From: JAVBLP01 sp052034625
GTDB taxonomy: Bacteria > Elusimicrobiota > Endomicrobiia > Endomicrobiales > Endomicrobiaceae
Direction of reading: 5' to 3'
NCBI GenBank assembly: GCA_052034625.1
Contig: JBPOII010000022.1
Location: 95,281 to 159,280 of the forward strand
DNA length: 64,000 bases
Part shown: in pieces, positions 51,681 through 60,834 of the stretch
Position numbering within the stretch: position 1 is the first letter of the stretch
How the letters are laid out: the number at the start of each line of letters is the position of its first letter
Notes under the pieces: model-generated
The model's database searches: none
Told to the model about the DNA's origin: nothing
The model's input: only the letters and a program-made list of their open reading frames with translations
Program-made: the position numbers and the translations under genes

Positions 51681-52286
51681 TTATTTTACCTTCTTTTTAA
51701 ATATTATAAATTTGTTTTCAGTGCCTGCTTTCAGCCTTCTTATATTTGTCTTGTGCTTATATATTATCAATCCCGCTATAGCAAAAGCAAAAATTATCGC
51801 ATCGGTTCCATAGCCCGTAAAGAATGAAGCCATTGGCAGAGATATTGCAGCAATGATCGAGCCGAGAGCAACATATCCTGAGAACAAGAACACAATAACA
51901 AAAACAGAAAAAGCTATTACCGTAGGCATAGGCATTAAAGCCAAGAATATCCCACAGCCTGTTGCAACACCTTTACCGCCTTTAAATTTTAAAAATATAG
52001 TGAATATATGTCCCAGCAGCGCGGCAACGGAAACAGCCACGGAATATGAAAAAGAGTTATCTATCATTATCGCAAAATATACGGGAATAAAACCTTTAAG
52101 CATATCTGCAATAAAAGTTACGGCACCTCCACCTTTTCCGACAGTTCTAAAAACATTTGTTGCTCCCGGATTACCGGAGCCTACAGTTCTTATATCAACA
52201 CCTGCAAAAACTTTTGCAACTATATATGCAAAAGGTATAGCACCGCAAAAATACGCAAAAATTATGTAAAGAATTTTTATAAGCAT
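51681..52286 (-). CDS. plsY: Acyl-phosphate:glycerol-3-phosphate acyltransferase
   Basis: A 201-residue inner-membrane enzyme with about five helices and the three PlsY motifs: GSGNPGATNVFRTVGK, the central KGFIPV, and FKGGKGVATGCGIF. It transfers an acyl group from acyl-phosphate to glycerol-3-phosphate, the first step of phospholipid synthesis. The position between der and gpsA is a common arrangement. AGAGGA precedes the ATG. Confidence 0.96.
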   Translation of the reverse strand: MLIKILYIIFAYFCGAIPFAYIVAKVFAGVDIRTVGSGNPGATNVFRTVGKGGGAVTFIADMLKGFIPVYFAIMIDNSFSYSVAVSVAALLGHIFTIFLKFKGGKGVATGCGIFLALMPMPTVIAFSVFVIVFLFSGYVALGSIIAAISLPMASFFTGYGTDAIIFAFAIAGLIIYKHKTNIRRLKAGTENKFIIFKKKVK

Positions 52287-52287
52287 T

Positions 52288-53634
52288 TTATTCCTCTGCT
52301 TTTGGGCTGATATTGATCTTTTTTGATATTCTAAAATACTGTCTGAATTTTAAAACTATCGGCGATCCGAGAAAACCAAATTTTTTTCTGAAACAGTTCT
52401 CAATATATCTTTCATAAGAAAAATGTACAAGCTTCATATCGTTGACAGAAAAAATGAATACCGGAGGTCTGACAGCAACTTGAGCAAATTCTTTTATTTT
52501 AAGCGTTTTCCCTTTCCTGCTATAAGGTTTATCTGCAACAATACTTCTGACAAACTCATTAAGTTCGGCTTCCGGTATCTGCTTGGAATATTCTTCATAA
52601 ACCATTTCGGCTTCTTTAAATATTCTATCAATTCTTTGTCCGGTTTTTGCAGAAATAAAGATCACATCAGCCCAGTTCATAAATTTTACTCTTTCTCTAA
52701 ACTGTTCTTCAAAATATTTTGCAGCCTCTTCTTTCTCTTCAACAAGATCCCATTTATTTACAGCAACTATAACCGGCTTTCTTTTTTCTTGCAGAAGTCT
52801 GGCTATTTTAACTTCTGTCTCTCCTATACCCTGAGATGCATCAGCTACAAGAACGGCAACATCGGCATCTTCTATAGCATAGTCTGTACTGAGCGTTGAA
52901 AGATATTCCATATCATCTTTCATCTTGCTTCCGCGGTGAAGCCCTGCGGTATCTATAAGGATATATTCTTTATCGCCGATATTAACATGGACGGTAAGAG
53001 AATCTCTTGTAGTTCCCGGAACATCGTGAACTATGCTGCGTTCTTCTTTAGCGGCAGCATTTATAAACGAAGATTTTCCGACATTAGGCTTTCCTACAAG
53101 TATGATCTTTAAAAGATTTTCTTTCTGTTTTGTCCGCCGGTCATATTTAATATTGTCCCATACCATATCAAGAAGATCATTGATGCATCTTCCATGATTT
53201 GCAGATACAAAAACTATCTCATCAAAACCAAGCTGATAAAATTCATAACCTTTTGCTTCTTCTGCCTGTGTATCAATTTTGTTTACGACAAGAATGGTTT
53301 TTTTACGGCTTTTCCTTATCTCTTGGCTGATCTGTATATCAAGCGGATGGACTCCGGTTTTTCCGTCTACGACAAATAAGACTATATCAGCCTGTTCTAC
53401 AGCCATATCAAGCTGTTTTGCCATTTCTTTTGAAAACACCGAAACATCACTGCTCCAGCCCGCAGTATCGGTAACTATGAATTTTTTATCTTTCCAGTTT
53501 ATTTCATAATCATTCCTGTCCCTTGTGGTTCCCGGCATAGAATGTATGATAGCTTTTCTTCTTCCTATAAGCCTATTGAATAATGTTGATTTGCCGACAT
53601 TGGGACGGCCTACTACAGCTACTTTTTTAAGCAT
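52288..53634 (-). CDS. der: Ribosome-assembly GTPase Der (EngA)
   Basis: A 448-residue protein with two tandem G domains: G1 motifs GRPNVGKSTLFNRLIG and GKPNVGKSSFINAAA, G3 DTAGW and DTAGL, G4 NKID and NKWD. A C-terminal KH-like domain (residues about 355-430) follows. Der is required for 50S maturation. It is 1 bp from both hflX and plsY. Confidence 0.97.
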   Translation of the reverse strand: MLKKVAVVGRPNVGKSTLFNRLIGRRKAIIHSMPGTTRDRNDYEINWKDKKFIVTDTAGWSSDVSVFSKEMAKQLDMAVEQADIVLFVVDGKTGVHPLDIQISQEIRKSRKKTILVVNKIDTQAEEAKGYEFYQLGFDEIVFVSANHGRCINDLLDMVWDNIKYDRRTKQKENLLKIILVGKPNVGKSSFINAAAKEERSIVHDVPGTTRDSLTVHVNIGDKEYILIDTAGLHRGSKMKDDMEYLSTLSTDYAIEDADVAVLVADASQGIGETEVKIARLLQEKRKPVIVAVNKWDLVEEKEEAAKYFEEQFRERVKFMNWADVIFISAKTGQRIDRIFKEAEMVYEEYSKQIPEAELNEFVRSIVADKPYSRKGKTLKIKEFAQVAVRPPVFIFSVNDMKLVHFSYERYIENCFRKKFGFLGSPIVLKFRQYFRISKKINISPKAEE

Positions 53635-53635
53635 A

Positions 53636-54892
53636 TTATAAATCCTTACTTTTGGCTTCTTTAATTATATTTTTTATTTTTTCCCAATTTTCTTTTGAAC
53701 ATTCAAGAGTTATGGAAATATTTTCTTTATTATATTTTTCGCTTTTTACATTTGAAAGCTTATATATCTTCCCTATTATGTCTTGATAAGCATAATCCAA
53801 ATTTATTTTATGGCGGGTATGCTCAGGGATAACAGTTTTTTCAATTGCCTGTAAAAGCTCATCAATACCGCTTGAATCTTTTGCCGATATCAGATAAATA
53901 TCTTTAGCCCGCAGAGCACTCTTTTCAAAATCATCAAGTTTGTCTGTTTTATTATATACCGTTATTATAGGGATATTTTCTGCACCGATATCTTTTAAAA
54001 CTCGAAGAACCGTCTCTATATGTTTATTTCTGTCTGGATTTGACGCATCAATAATATGCAATATACATTTTGCCCTCAAGATCTCTTCCATCGTAGATCT
54101 GAAAGCCGCCACAAGTTCATGGGGAAGTTTATTAATAAAACCTACGGTATCTGTTAAAAGAACTGTTCTTCCTCCGGGAAGCCTGACTTTCCTTGTCAGC
54201 GGATCAAGCGTTGCAAACAATCTGTCATCGGCATAAACATTACTTTTAGAAAGATTCTTTAATAATGTCGATTTACCTGCATTCGTATATCCCGTTATTG
54301 CAACTTCAGGAAGGTCGGAATCTGAACGTCCGCTTCTTTGTATCTCTCTTCTTTCTTTGATCTTTGCTATCTCGCGGTCAAGTTCGGCTATATGGTCCCT
54401 TATCTTTCTTTTGTCCGTCTCGATCTTTCTTTCTCCGGGACCTCTTCTTGTACCGATGCCGCCGGTTTGGCTGTCAAGATAAATACCTTGATTAGCAAGC
54501 CTTGTAGCTTGATAGGTCATCTCTGCCCTTTCAACCTGAAGCTTGCCTTCTTTTGTTCTTGCCCTGTAAGCAAAAATATCAAGAATAATTCTTGTTCTGT
54601 CTAAAACTTTAACTTCTATCAGTTTTTCTAAATTTCTCTGCTGTATAGGTTTTAAAGGATCGTCAAAGACAACCCCGTCAACATTTAGTTCTATTACAAG
54701 TTCTCTAATTTCTTCCGCTTTTCCTTGACCGATAAAATAAGCGGCATCAGGAACATCTCTTCTTTGAACAATTCTTTTGACAGCAATAGCACCGTCGGTA
54801 AAGCAAAGTCTTTCAAGCTCATCAAGAGAATTTTCTATCTCCAAAGCTGTTTTATCTTTAGTATTTACGGCAACGAGAATCACTCTTTCCAT
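53636..54892 (-). CDS. hflX: GTPase HflX
   Basis: A 418-residue ribosome-splitting GTPase. The N-terminal HflX domain (ERVILVAVNTKD..., AYFIGQGKAEEI, DRTRIILDIFAYRARTKEGKLQVE) precedes a G domain with GYTNAGKSTLLKNLS, DTVGFI and NKTD. I start at the ATG 54892, where homologues begin; a longer open frame reaches 54955. There is no Shine-Dalgarno sequence; a promoter-like TTGTAA-17-TAAAAT ends 8 nt before the ATG. Confidence 0.95.
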   Translation of the reverse strand: MERVILVAVNTKDKTALEIENSLDELERLCFTDGAIAVKRIVQRRDVPDAAYFIGQGKAEEIRELVIELNVDGVVFDDPLKPIQQRNLEKLIEVKVLDRTRIILDIFAYRARTKEGKLQVERAEMTYQATRLANQGIYLDSQTGGIGTRRGPGERKIETDKRKIRDHIAELDREIAKIKERREIQRSGRSDSDLPEVAITGYTNAGKSTLLKNLSKSNVYADDRLFATLDPLTRKVRLPGGRTVLLTDTVGFINKLPHELVAAFRSTMEEILRAKCILHIIDASNPDRNKHIETVLRVLKDIGAENIPIITVYNKTDKLDDFEKSALRAKDIYLISAKDSSGIDELLQAIEKTVIPEHTRHKINLDYAYQDIIGKIYKLSNVKSEKYNKENISITLECSKENWEKIKNIIKEAKSKDL

Positions 54893-54900
54893 TGATATTG

Positions 54901-54929
54901 ATTTTATAATATTGTGAAGTTTTTTACAA
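54901..54929 (-). promoter_or_regulatory. Putative hflX promoter abutting the start codon
   Basis: Minus strand: TTGTAA (54924-54929), a 17-bp spacer, TAAAAT (54901-54906), then 8 nt to the hflX ATG. It would head the hflX-der-plsY-gpsA-HU run with almost no leader. Confidence 0.55.
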
Positions 54930-54997
54930 ATATATATAAGATAAAAATCATTCAAAAATCAACAATAAGTAAAAATTAATGTTTGTTTTAAGGAAAC

Positions 54998-55022
54998 AAA
55001 AAAAACTTCGCTTTCACGAAGT
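54998..55022 (-). terminator. Terminator after tRNA-Gly
   Basis: Minus-strand stem ACTTCG/CGAAGT with a 6-nt loop followed by a run of eight Ts. It closes the secG-tRNA-Leu-tRNA-Gly unit. Confidence 0.9.
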
Positions 55023-55039
55023 CTTTTATATTTAAAATA

Positions 55040-55114
55040 TGGAGCGGGCGATGGGACTTGAACCCACGACCTTCTCGTTGGCAACGAGACGTTCTACCAC
55101 TGAACTACACCCGC
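55040..55114 (-). tRNA. tRNA-Gly(GCC)
   Basis: Cloverleaf: acceptor GCGGGTG/CGCCCGC, D arm GTTC/GAAC, anticodon arm TCTCG-TTGCCAA-CGAGA giving anticodon GCC, T arm GTGGG-TTCAAGT-CCCAT. The 3' end TCCA is encoded, unlike in the Arg, Pro and Leu genes here. Confidence 0.95.
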
Positions 55115-55132
55115 AATAAATATATTTAAAAT

Positions 55133-55213
55133 GCTGAGGGCGGGACTTGAACCCGCATCCCGTTAAGGACACGCCCCTCAAACGTGCGCGTATGCCAATT
55201 CCGCCACCCCAGC
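55133..55213 (-). tRNA. tRNA-Leu(GAG)
   Basis: A class II tRNA with a long variable arm (GTCCTTAACGGGAT). Acceptor GCTGGGG/CCTCAGC, anticodon stem CACGT/GCGTG with loop TTGAGGG giving anticodon GAG, T arm GCGGG-TTCAAGT-CCCGC. It starts 10 bp after the secG stop, so it is probably processed from a secG transcript. Confidence 0.94.
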
Positions 55214-55223
55214 GTTTGCTGCT

Positions 55224-55532
55224 TTAATTTCCAGGCTCTAGAGGAGCCGTAACAGGAATATTTGCAAGCTGATCGACAACAGATCTCATTCCCATATTTG
55301 TGGAAAGTCTGGTCAATGCTAATGACGTACACATAAAAATAACAGCCATAATAACTGTAAGCTTTTTTATGAAAGCCATTCCTGAAGGAGCATTAAAAAT
55401 CTGGTCTGAACCGCCGCCGCCAAAAATACCGGCCATTCCACCGCTTTTTCCTGCTTGCAATAAAACTATCACGATCAAACCGAAACAAACAGAATAATGA
55501 ATCAATTGAAATGCTATATAAAGTATATTCAT
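55224..55532 (-). CDS. secG: Preprotein translocase subunit SecG
   Basis: A 102-residue membrane protein with two helices (about 4-25 and 52-72) flanking the conserved glycine-rich segment LLQAGKSGGMAGIFGGGGSD. SecG assists SecYEG-mediated export with SecA, which is encoded further upstream. The ATG at 55532 has no Shine-Dalgarno sequence; a fully consensus promoter ends 9 nt before it, so the mRNA is essentially leaderless. A TTG at 55553 lies inside that promoter. Confidence 0.93.
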   Translation of the reverse strand: MNILYIAFQLIHYSVCFGLIVIVLLQAGKSGGMAGIFGGGGSDQIFNAPSGMAFIKKLTVIMAVIFMCTSLALTRLSTNMGMRSVVDQLANIPVTAPLEPGN

Positions 55533-55541
55533 GATTTTGTG

Positions 55542-55570
55542 ATTATACAACAAAAGTTATTATTTGTCAA
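55542..55570 (-). promoter_or_regulatory. Consensus secG/tRNA promoter
   Basis: Minus strand: TTGACA (55565-55570), 17-bp spacer, TATAAT (55542-55547): both hexamers are perfect sigma-70 consensus. The secG ATG begins 9 nt after the -10. Confidence 0.88.
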
Positions 55571-55600
55571 ACTGTAAATTGGAGTTTTTTAATGATATTT

Positions 55601-55651
55601 TTTTGCAGCTATGTTTAAAGTTATTGAGGATAACAAAACATAGCTGCAAAA
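55601..55651. other. Long hairpin downstream of pgk
   Basis: A 15-16 bp inverted repeat (TTTTGCAGCTATGTTT and its complement) with a second small stem GTTAT/ATAAC inside the loop, starting 15 bp after the pgk stop. It lacks the usual T-run after the stem, so it may act as an mRNA 3'-end stabiliser or an atypical terminator. Confidence 0.6.
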
Positions 55652-55665
55652 TATTAATCTTTTAA

Positions 55666-56916
55666 TTATTTCTTATCCGGCAATGCTGCTATTCCGGGAA
55701 GTTCTTTTCCTTCCAAGAATTCCAGAGAAGCTCCGCCGCCCGTAGAAATATGGCTGATCTTCTTGTCTACGCCGGCTTTTTTAACAGCAGAGACTGAGTC
55801 GCCGCCGCCGACAACAGATATTGCGCCTTCTTCTGTAGCTTCCGCTACGAGTTTGGCTATCTCAACTGTTCCTTTTGAGAATTCATCTATTTCAAAAATC
55901 CCAAGAGGACCGTTCCAGACTATTGTTTTTGCCGATTTTACAGCTTCGCTGAACTCTTCAATTGACTTCTCGCCGACATCCACACCCATAAAACCTTCGG
56001 GGATCACTTCGTCGACAGTAGTTTCAACTTTAGCATCTTCTGGCACTGCTTTATTTGCAAAATCAACCTTATCGGTAATTTTATGGTCCACAGGAAGAAG
56101 AAAATCAACCTTACCAGAATTCGCTTTTTTCAAAAGCTCTGCCGCAAGATCAAGTTTATCATCTTCAACAAGAGATGTTCCTGTGCTTACGCCTTGTGAT
56201 TTAAGGAAAGTATAAGCCATAGCTCCGCCGATTATTATGGAGTCGACTTTACCGAGAAGATTATCTATTACATTTATTTTGTCGGAAACTTTCGCTCCGC
56301 CGAGAATTGCAAGGAAAGGTCTGTTAGGATTTTCAAGTGCTTCTCCGAGAAATTTCAATTCTTTTTCAACTAAAAATCCCGCAGCCGCATCTTTTACATA
56401 TTTTACTATGCCGGCAGTTGAAGCATGAGCTCTGTGAACCGTCCCAAAAGCTTCTTGAACAAAAACTTCGCCCATGGATGCAAGTTCTTTTGCAAAAGCG
56501 TCCATAGCAGCTTTATCTTTCTCGCCTGAGGCATTCTTACCTTCTTCTTCCGGATGGAAGCGAAGGTTTTCAAGCAAAAGTATTTCGCCGGATTTAAGAG
56601 CTGCCGCAGCTTTTTTAGACTCTGCGCTTATGCAGTCTCCGCCTACAAATTTAACAGGTTTATCCAAAAGTTCGCTTAAACGCGGAGCAACAGGAGCAAG
56701 ACTCATTTCAGGAACTACTTTCCCCTTAGGTCTGCCAAGATGAGCCATAAGGATTATTGCTGCACCATGTTTCAATAGATACTCTAAGGTAGGAATAGTT
56801 GCCGTTATTCTTTTATCATTAGTTATTTTCTGTTCAGCGTCCAAAGGAACATTATAATCAACTCTTACCAAGACTTTTTTACCTTTTACATTAATGTCCT
56901 TAAGCGTTTTTTTCAT
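55666..56916 (-). CDS. pgk: Phosphoglycerate kinase
   Basis: A 416-residue glycolytic kinase (1,3-bisphosphoglycerate + ADP to 3-phosphoglycerate + ATP). Motifs: KKVLVRVDYNVPLD, the substrate-binding LMAHLGRPKGK, FGTVHRAHASTAG, LGGAKVSDKI and the C-terminal VVGGGDSVSAVKKAG with SHISTGGGASLEFLEGKELPG. The start at 56916 has GGAGGGG 6 nt upstream; a longer frame to 56961 is rejected. It follows gap. Confidence 0.97.
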   Translation of the reverse strand: MKKTLKDINVKGKKVLVRVDYNVPLDAEQKITNDKRITATIPTLEYLLKHGAAIILMAHLGRPKGKVVPEMSLAPVAPRLSELLDKPVKFVGGDCISAESKKAAAALKSGEILLLENLRFHPEEEGKNASGEKDKAAMDAFAKELASMGEVFVQEAFGTVHRAHASTAGIVKYVKDAAAGFLVEKELKFLGEALENPNRPFLAILGGAKVSDKINVIDNLLGKVDSIIIGGAMAYTFLKSQGVSTGTSLVEDDKLDLAAELLKKANSGKVDFLLPVDHKITDKVDFANKAVPEDAKVETTVDEVIPEGFMGVDVGEKSIEEFSEAVKSAKTIVWNGPLGIFEIDEFSKGTVEIAKLVAEATEEGAISVVGGGDSVSAVKKAGVDKKISHISTGGGASLEFLEGKELPGIAALPDKK

Positions 56917-56976
56917 TATTTTCCCCTCCAGAATTTCAACATGCATATTACAACAAAACATTTTATTAAAAATAAA

Positions 56977-57011
56977 GACTGTGCCGCGCCGAACAGCGCA
57001 GGATCACAGTC
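56977..57011 (-). terminator. Terminator/attenuator between gap and pgk
   Basis: Stem GACTGTG/CACAGTC continued by a GC-rich inner stem (CTGCGC/GGCGCGG region), followed on the minus strand by TTTATTTTTA. It would reduce read-through from gap into pgk. Confidence 0.75.
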
Positions 57012-57066
57012 TTCATTTTTATAGTATTAATTTCAGAGTTGAGATACTACTGTCAGATTTCATATA

Positions 57067-58083
57067 TTATTTCACTTCCGCGAAATATTTTATGGTTCTG
57101 ACCATCTGGGTTGTATAGCTGTTTTCATTGTCATACCATGCAACAACCTGCACCTGATAAGTATCATCGTCAATTTTGATTACCATTGTCTGTGTCGCAT
57201 CAAATATTGAACCGAATGTTGATCCTATGATATCTGAAGATACCAATTGTTCTTCAGTATAGCCATAAGATTCATTTGAAGCCTTTTTCATAGCTTCATT
57301 AATAGCTTCTTTTGTTATATCTTTTCCTTTAACTACAGCTACAAGTATTGTGCTTGAACCGGTTATTGTCGGAACTCTCTGTGCCGAACCGATAAGTTTT
57401 TTATTTAATTCAGGTATAACTAAGCCGATAGCTTTTGCTGCACCGGTTGAGTTAGGAACTATGCTTGCTGCTGCTGCTCTTGCTCTTCTGAGATCGCCTT
57501 TAGCATGAGGTCCGTCAAGTGTCATCTGGTCACCTGTATAAGCATGAACAGTTGTCATAATACCGGTCTGTATAGGAGCAAAGTCATTAAGAGCTTTTGC
57601 CATAGGAGCCAAGCAATTTGTCGTGCATGAAGCAGCTGAAATTATAGTATCGCTTGCCTTAAGTATTTTATGGTTAACATTAAAAACTACTGTAGGAAGG
57701 TCATCGCCTGCCGGAGCTGATATAACAACTTTCTTAGCACCTGCATCAATATGAGCCTGTGATTTTGCTTTTGATGTATAGAAACCGGTGCATTCAAGAA
57801 CTACATCAACACCGACTTCTTTCCATGGAAGATTCTTTGCGTCTTTTTCCGCATATATTTTAATTTCTTTTCCGTCAACTATAATTGAATTTTCAGTAGA
57901 TTGTACTTTATCCGCAAGAGCATATCTTCCCTGTGCGGAATCATACTTCAATAAATGAGCCAACATTTTTGGGCTTGTAAGGTCATTGATAGCAACAATT
58001 TCATAACCTGCCGCACCGAACATCTGCCTGAAAGCCAATCTTCCAATTCTTCCGAAACCATTAATCGCAACTTTTACTGCCAT
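57067..58083 (-). CDS. gap: Glyceraldehyde-3-phosphate dehydrogenase
   Basis: A 338-residue NAD-dependent glycolytic enzyme. The Rossmann start VAINGFGRIGRLAFR, the catalytic SAASCTTNCLAP with Cys153, and the C-terminal WYDNENSYTTQMV are all canonical. CAGGAGGAG precedes the ATG. Upstream, a TTGACA (58165-58170) and TAGTAT-type -10 (58141-58146) with an 18-bp spacer form a probable promoter. pgk follows after a hairpin. Confidence 0.98.
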   Translation of the reverse strand: MAVKVAINGFGRIGRLAFRQMFGAAGYEIVAINDLTSPKMLAHLLKYDSAQGRYALADKVQSTENSIIVDGKEIKIYAEKDAKNLPWKEVGVDVVLECTGFYTSKAKSQAHIDAGAKKVVISAPAGDDLPTVVFNVNHKILKASDTIISAASCTTNCLAPMAKALNDFAPIQTGIMTTVHAYTGDQMTLDGPHAKGDLRRARAAAASIVPNSTGAAKAIGLVIPELNKKLIGSAQRVPTITGSSTILVAVVKGKDITKEAINEAMKKASNESYGYTEEQLVSSDIIGSTFGSIFDATQTMVIKIDDDTYQVQVVAWYDNENSYTTQMVRTIKYFAEVK

Positions 58084-58140
58084 AATACTCCTCCTGAGTG
58101 GATTTTATTTTGATTTTTGTTGTTTGAAAATCATTGATAT

Positions 58141-58170
58141 ATACTACTAAAATATTGAATATCTTGTCAA
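58141..58170 (-). promoter_or_regulatory. Putative gap promoter
   Basis: Minus strand: TTGACA (58165-58170), 18-bp spacer, TAGTAT (58141-58146), about 58 bp before the gap ATG, leaving room for a leader with a strong ribosome-binding site. Confidence 0.55.
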
Positions 58171-58209
58171 ATTGGGAAAGTCTAAAATATTTACTCTCAA
58201 AACACAAAC

Positions 58210-59299
58210 TTAATTATTCTTATTTGCCAGCTTCCATGTTAAAAAAGCTGATATAAAATCATCGATATTACCGTCCATTACATCAGACACCTGTGATGTT
58301 TCATATTTGGTACGTGTATCCTTCACAAGCTGATAAGGCATAAAAACATAAGAACGGATCTGGCTTCCCCATTCAATTGCGCCTTTCTCGCTATAATGCT
58401 TTTCATATGAAGCACGCTGTTTTTCGCGTTCAAGTTCATATAGTTTTGCCTTAAGAAGTTTCATCGCTGTCGCACGATTCTTTATCTGAGAGCGATCGTT
58501 TTGAGATTGCACGATTATACCGGTAGGCAAATGTGTTATTCTAACAGCAGAATCGGTCTTATTGATATGCTGTCCGCCGGCTCCTGAGGCCCTATATGTA
58601 TCTATTCTCAGATCTTTATCATCAATAATAATATCTATATCTTCATCGACTTCGGGAATAACATCAACTGAAGCAAAAGAAGTATGCCTTCTTTTATTTG
58701 AATCAAACGGAGAAACTCTTACAAGCCTGTGAACGCCTATCTCGGACTGTAAAAATCCGTATGCATATTCGCCCTTTATTATCATAGTTAAACTTTTTAT
58801 TCCGGCTTCATCACCGTCAAGACTATCTACTACTTCGGTTTCAAAACCCTTATTTTCTGCCCATCTGGAATACATTCTCACAAGCATTTGCGCCCAATCA
58901 CACGATTCCGTGCCGCCGGCTCCTGAATGAACGGAAACTATAGCATTATTTTTGTCATGTTCGCCGCCGAGTTTTGTTTTTGTTTCATAAGCTTTCAAAG
59001 TTTTTTCAAGTTTATTGCTGCCTTCGCTTACATCTTTAAGTAAAGTTTCATCATTTTCGGTTTCGGCAAGTTCTTTTAGCTCTATCAGGTCTTTTACCTG
59101 TTTATACATATCATTCCAGTCGGCAACTGTATCTTTAAGTCCGTCAAGTTTCGACATATATTTTTTAGCATTGTTCTGGTCATCCCAGAAACCCGGCTTT
59201 GATATTTCTTTCTCAAGTTCTTTGATTTGTTCGATCTTTGAATCAATATCAAAGAGACCTCCTTAAAGAATCAATTCTTTCTTTTTGTTCCTGTAACAT
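58210..59299 (-). CDS. prfB: Peptide chain release factor 2, programmed +1 frameshift
   Basis: RF2 releases peptides at UGA and UAA. The reading starts at ATG 59299 (AAGGAG 7 nt upstream) and runs 16 codons to an in-frame TGA at 59249-59251. The context is an internal AGGAGG, 3-nt spacer, CTT, TGA, the classic RF2 autoregulatory slip site. After the +1 slip the frame (DIDSKIEQIKELEKEISKPGFWDD...) continues to 58210, giving 362 residues. GGQ is in RASGAGGQHINKTDS. The stop-recognition SPF-type motif is VRVSPFDSNKRRH, so it is RF2. Annotation from an internal start at 59157 would miss 47 residues. Confidence 0.97.
59249..59264 (-). promoter_or_regulatory. prfB +1 frameshift signal
   Basis: Minus strand: AAGGAGG (59258-59264), spacer TCT, slippery CTT (59252-59254) and stop TGA (59249-59251). 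Anti-Shine-Dalgarno pairing pushes the ribosome +1 when RF2 is scarce. Confidence 0.95.
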
Positions 59300-59310
59300 A
59301 AAAAAACTCC

Positions 59311-60813
59311 TTATAAAATTAAAATCGTTACCAGTAAAAATACAAGCAAAATCGCACAGATCCTAATAAAGACATCACCATTGCTCGTATAAAATGTCTT
59401 ATAATCATTTTGTAAAAACTCTCCGTTTAGCAGAGCATCATCAGAAACTTTTGTGGAAACAACAATCCTTCCCGAAGCTTCTATAATACCCGAAACACCA
59501 GAATTTGCTGAAACTATAACAGCTTTACGGTTTTCTACAGCTCTCAAAACATTCATTATAAAATGTTGATACGGAGCAGCTGTATCAAAAAACCAAGCAT
59601 CATTTGTGTGATTTGTCAAAACTTTAGCACCTGAAAGAGCAAAACGCCTTGCAATATCCGGATAAAAATTTTCTGAACAAATAGTCGATCCGGCATATAT
59701 CTTCCCATCAGTAAAAACTCGCGTATCTTTACCGCGCACAAAATCTCCCATTTCATTTAAAACACCAAAAAATTTGCCTAGATATTTCCTGAAAGGCACA
59801 AACTCCCCAAATGGTACAAGATGATTTTTTTTATGAAGAGATATGTACCCTTCGCCATCATCTTTGAAAGCAAAAACAGCATTAAACATTCTTCCCGTAC
59901 CGTCATAATAAGGTGAGCCCACTATATTTAGCCCTCCGGCAGTTTTCGTTATCCTTTTTGCCGTTCTGAAACTTTGTTTGTCCACTGGAATAAAATCAGG
60001 AAGTGCCGTTTCAGGCCAAACGACAAGGTCTGTACCGATTTCCGCGATCTCAAAAGCATACTGTTCAAGTGTAAACAATATTTCGTCTTTATAATCTTGA
60101 TTCCATTTCTTATACTGATCAATATTAGGCTGTACAACTGCCGTTTTAAAAACTTCTTCTCCAAAAAATTTGAATTTATCAAGCCTATAAGTGCCAAAAA
60201 CCGATACAGACAGGACCAGCGCAAGTGCTGTATATAAATAGAAATTACCTTTTTTATCTATTATCCAATAATAAAACAACATATTACATATAATTATTAG
60301 AAAAGATATACCGTAAACACCGGTAAATTCGGCAATCTGTATGATCTCGGTAAATTTATACTGTGAATAACCTATAAGCATCCACGGAAAGCCGGTAAGA
60401 AAGTATGTCCTTATATATTCAAGCAATACCCATACACATCCTGAAAAAAGCGTAAGCACCCACGGTGAAAGAAAATATTTTTTTGCCATACCGACAAGAC
60501 TGCTCCATATACCCCAGTATAAAGCAAGATATCCCCATAAAGCGCAGGCAGCAAAAAAAGCCTGGAGATAAGAACCCGTATTGAACTGAAGCATAGGAAT
60601 AAGCCAGTAAAGACCTACGGCATTAAAAACAAATCCTGACAAAAGACCGTAAAGAAAAGAATATTTTGGAGAAGTCCTTAATATAACTTTTATGAGAAGT
60701 ACAAAAGCTATCCATATCAAAAAAAACAGGTTTATTTTCGGGAAAGCGGCAACCGCCAATAAACCTGTGGCCAGACATAATGCAATGTTTTTATAATTTT
60801 GTTTTATTGCCAT
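59311..60813 (-). CDS. lnt: Apolipoprotein N-acyltransferase
   Basis: A 500-residue inner-membrane enzyme that adds the third acyl chain to lipoproteins. About seven N-terminal helices (residues 8-205) precede a periplasmic nitrilase-like domain, and a C-terminal helix closes it. The catalytic triad is visible: Glu268 (VVWPETALPD), Lys329 (KKNHLVPFGEFVPF) and Cys379 (GSTICSENF). It fits the many lipobox proteins in the window and a diderm envelope. It lies between secA and prfB. Confidence 0.95.
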   Translation of the reverse strand: MAIKQNYKNIALCLATGLLAVAAFPKINLFFLIWIAFVLLIKVILRTSPKYSFLYGLLSGFVFNAVGLYWLIPMLQFNTGSYLQAFFAACALWGYLALYWGIWSSLVGMAKKYFLSPWVLTLFSGCVWVLLEYIRTYFLTGFPWMLIGYSQYKFTEIIQIAEFTGVYGISFLIIICNMLFYYWIIDKKGNFYLYTALALVLSVSVFGTYRLDKFKFFGEEVFKTAVVQPNIDQYKKWNQDYKDEILFTLEQYAFEIAEIGTDLVVWPETALPDFIPVDKQSFRTAKRITKTAGGLNIVGSPYYDGTGRMFNAVFAFKDDGEGYISLHKKNHLVPFGEFVPFRKYLGKFFGVLNEMGDFVRGKDTRVFTDGKIYAGSTICSENFYPDIARRFALSGAKVLTNHTNDAWFFDTAAPYQHFIMNVLRAVENRKAVIVSANSGVSGIIEASGRIVVSTKVSDDALLNGEFLQNDYKTFYTSNGDVFIRICAILLVFLLVTILIL

Positions 60814-60834
60814 TTAACGATTCTTAAAAAACCT

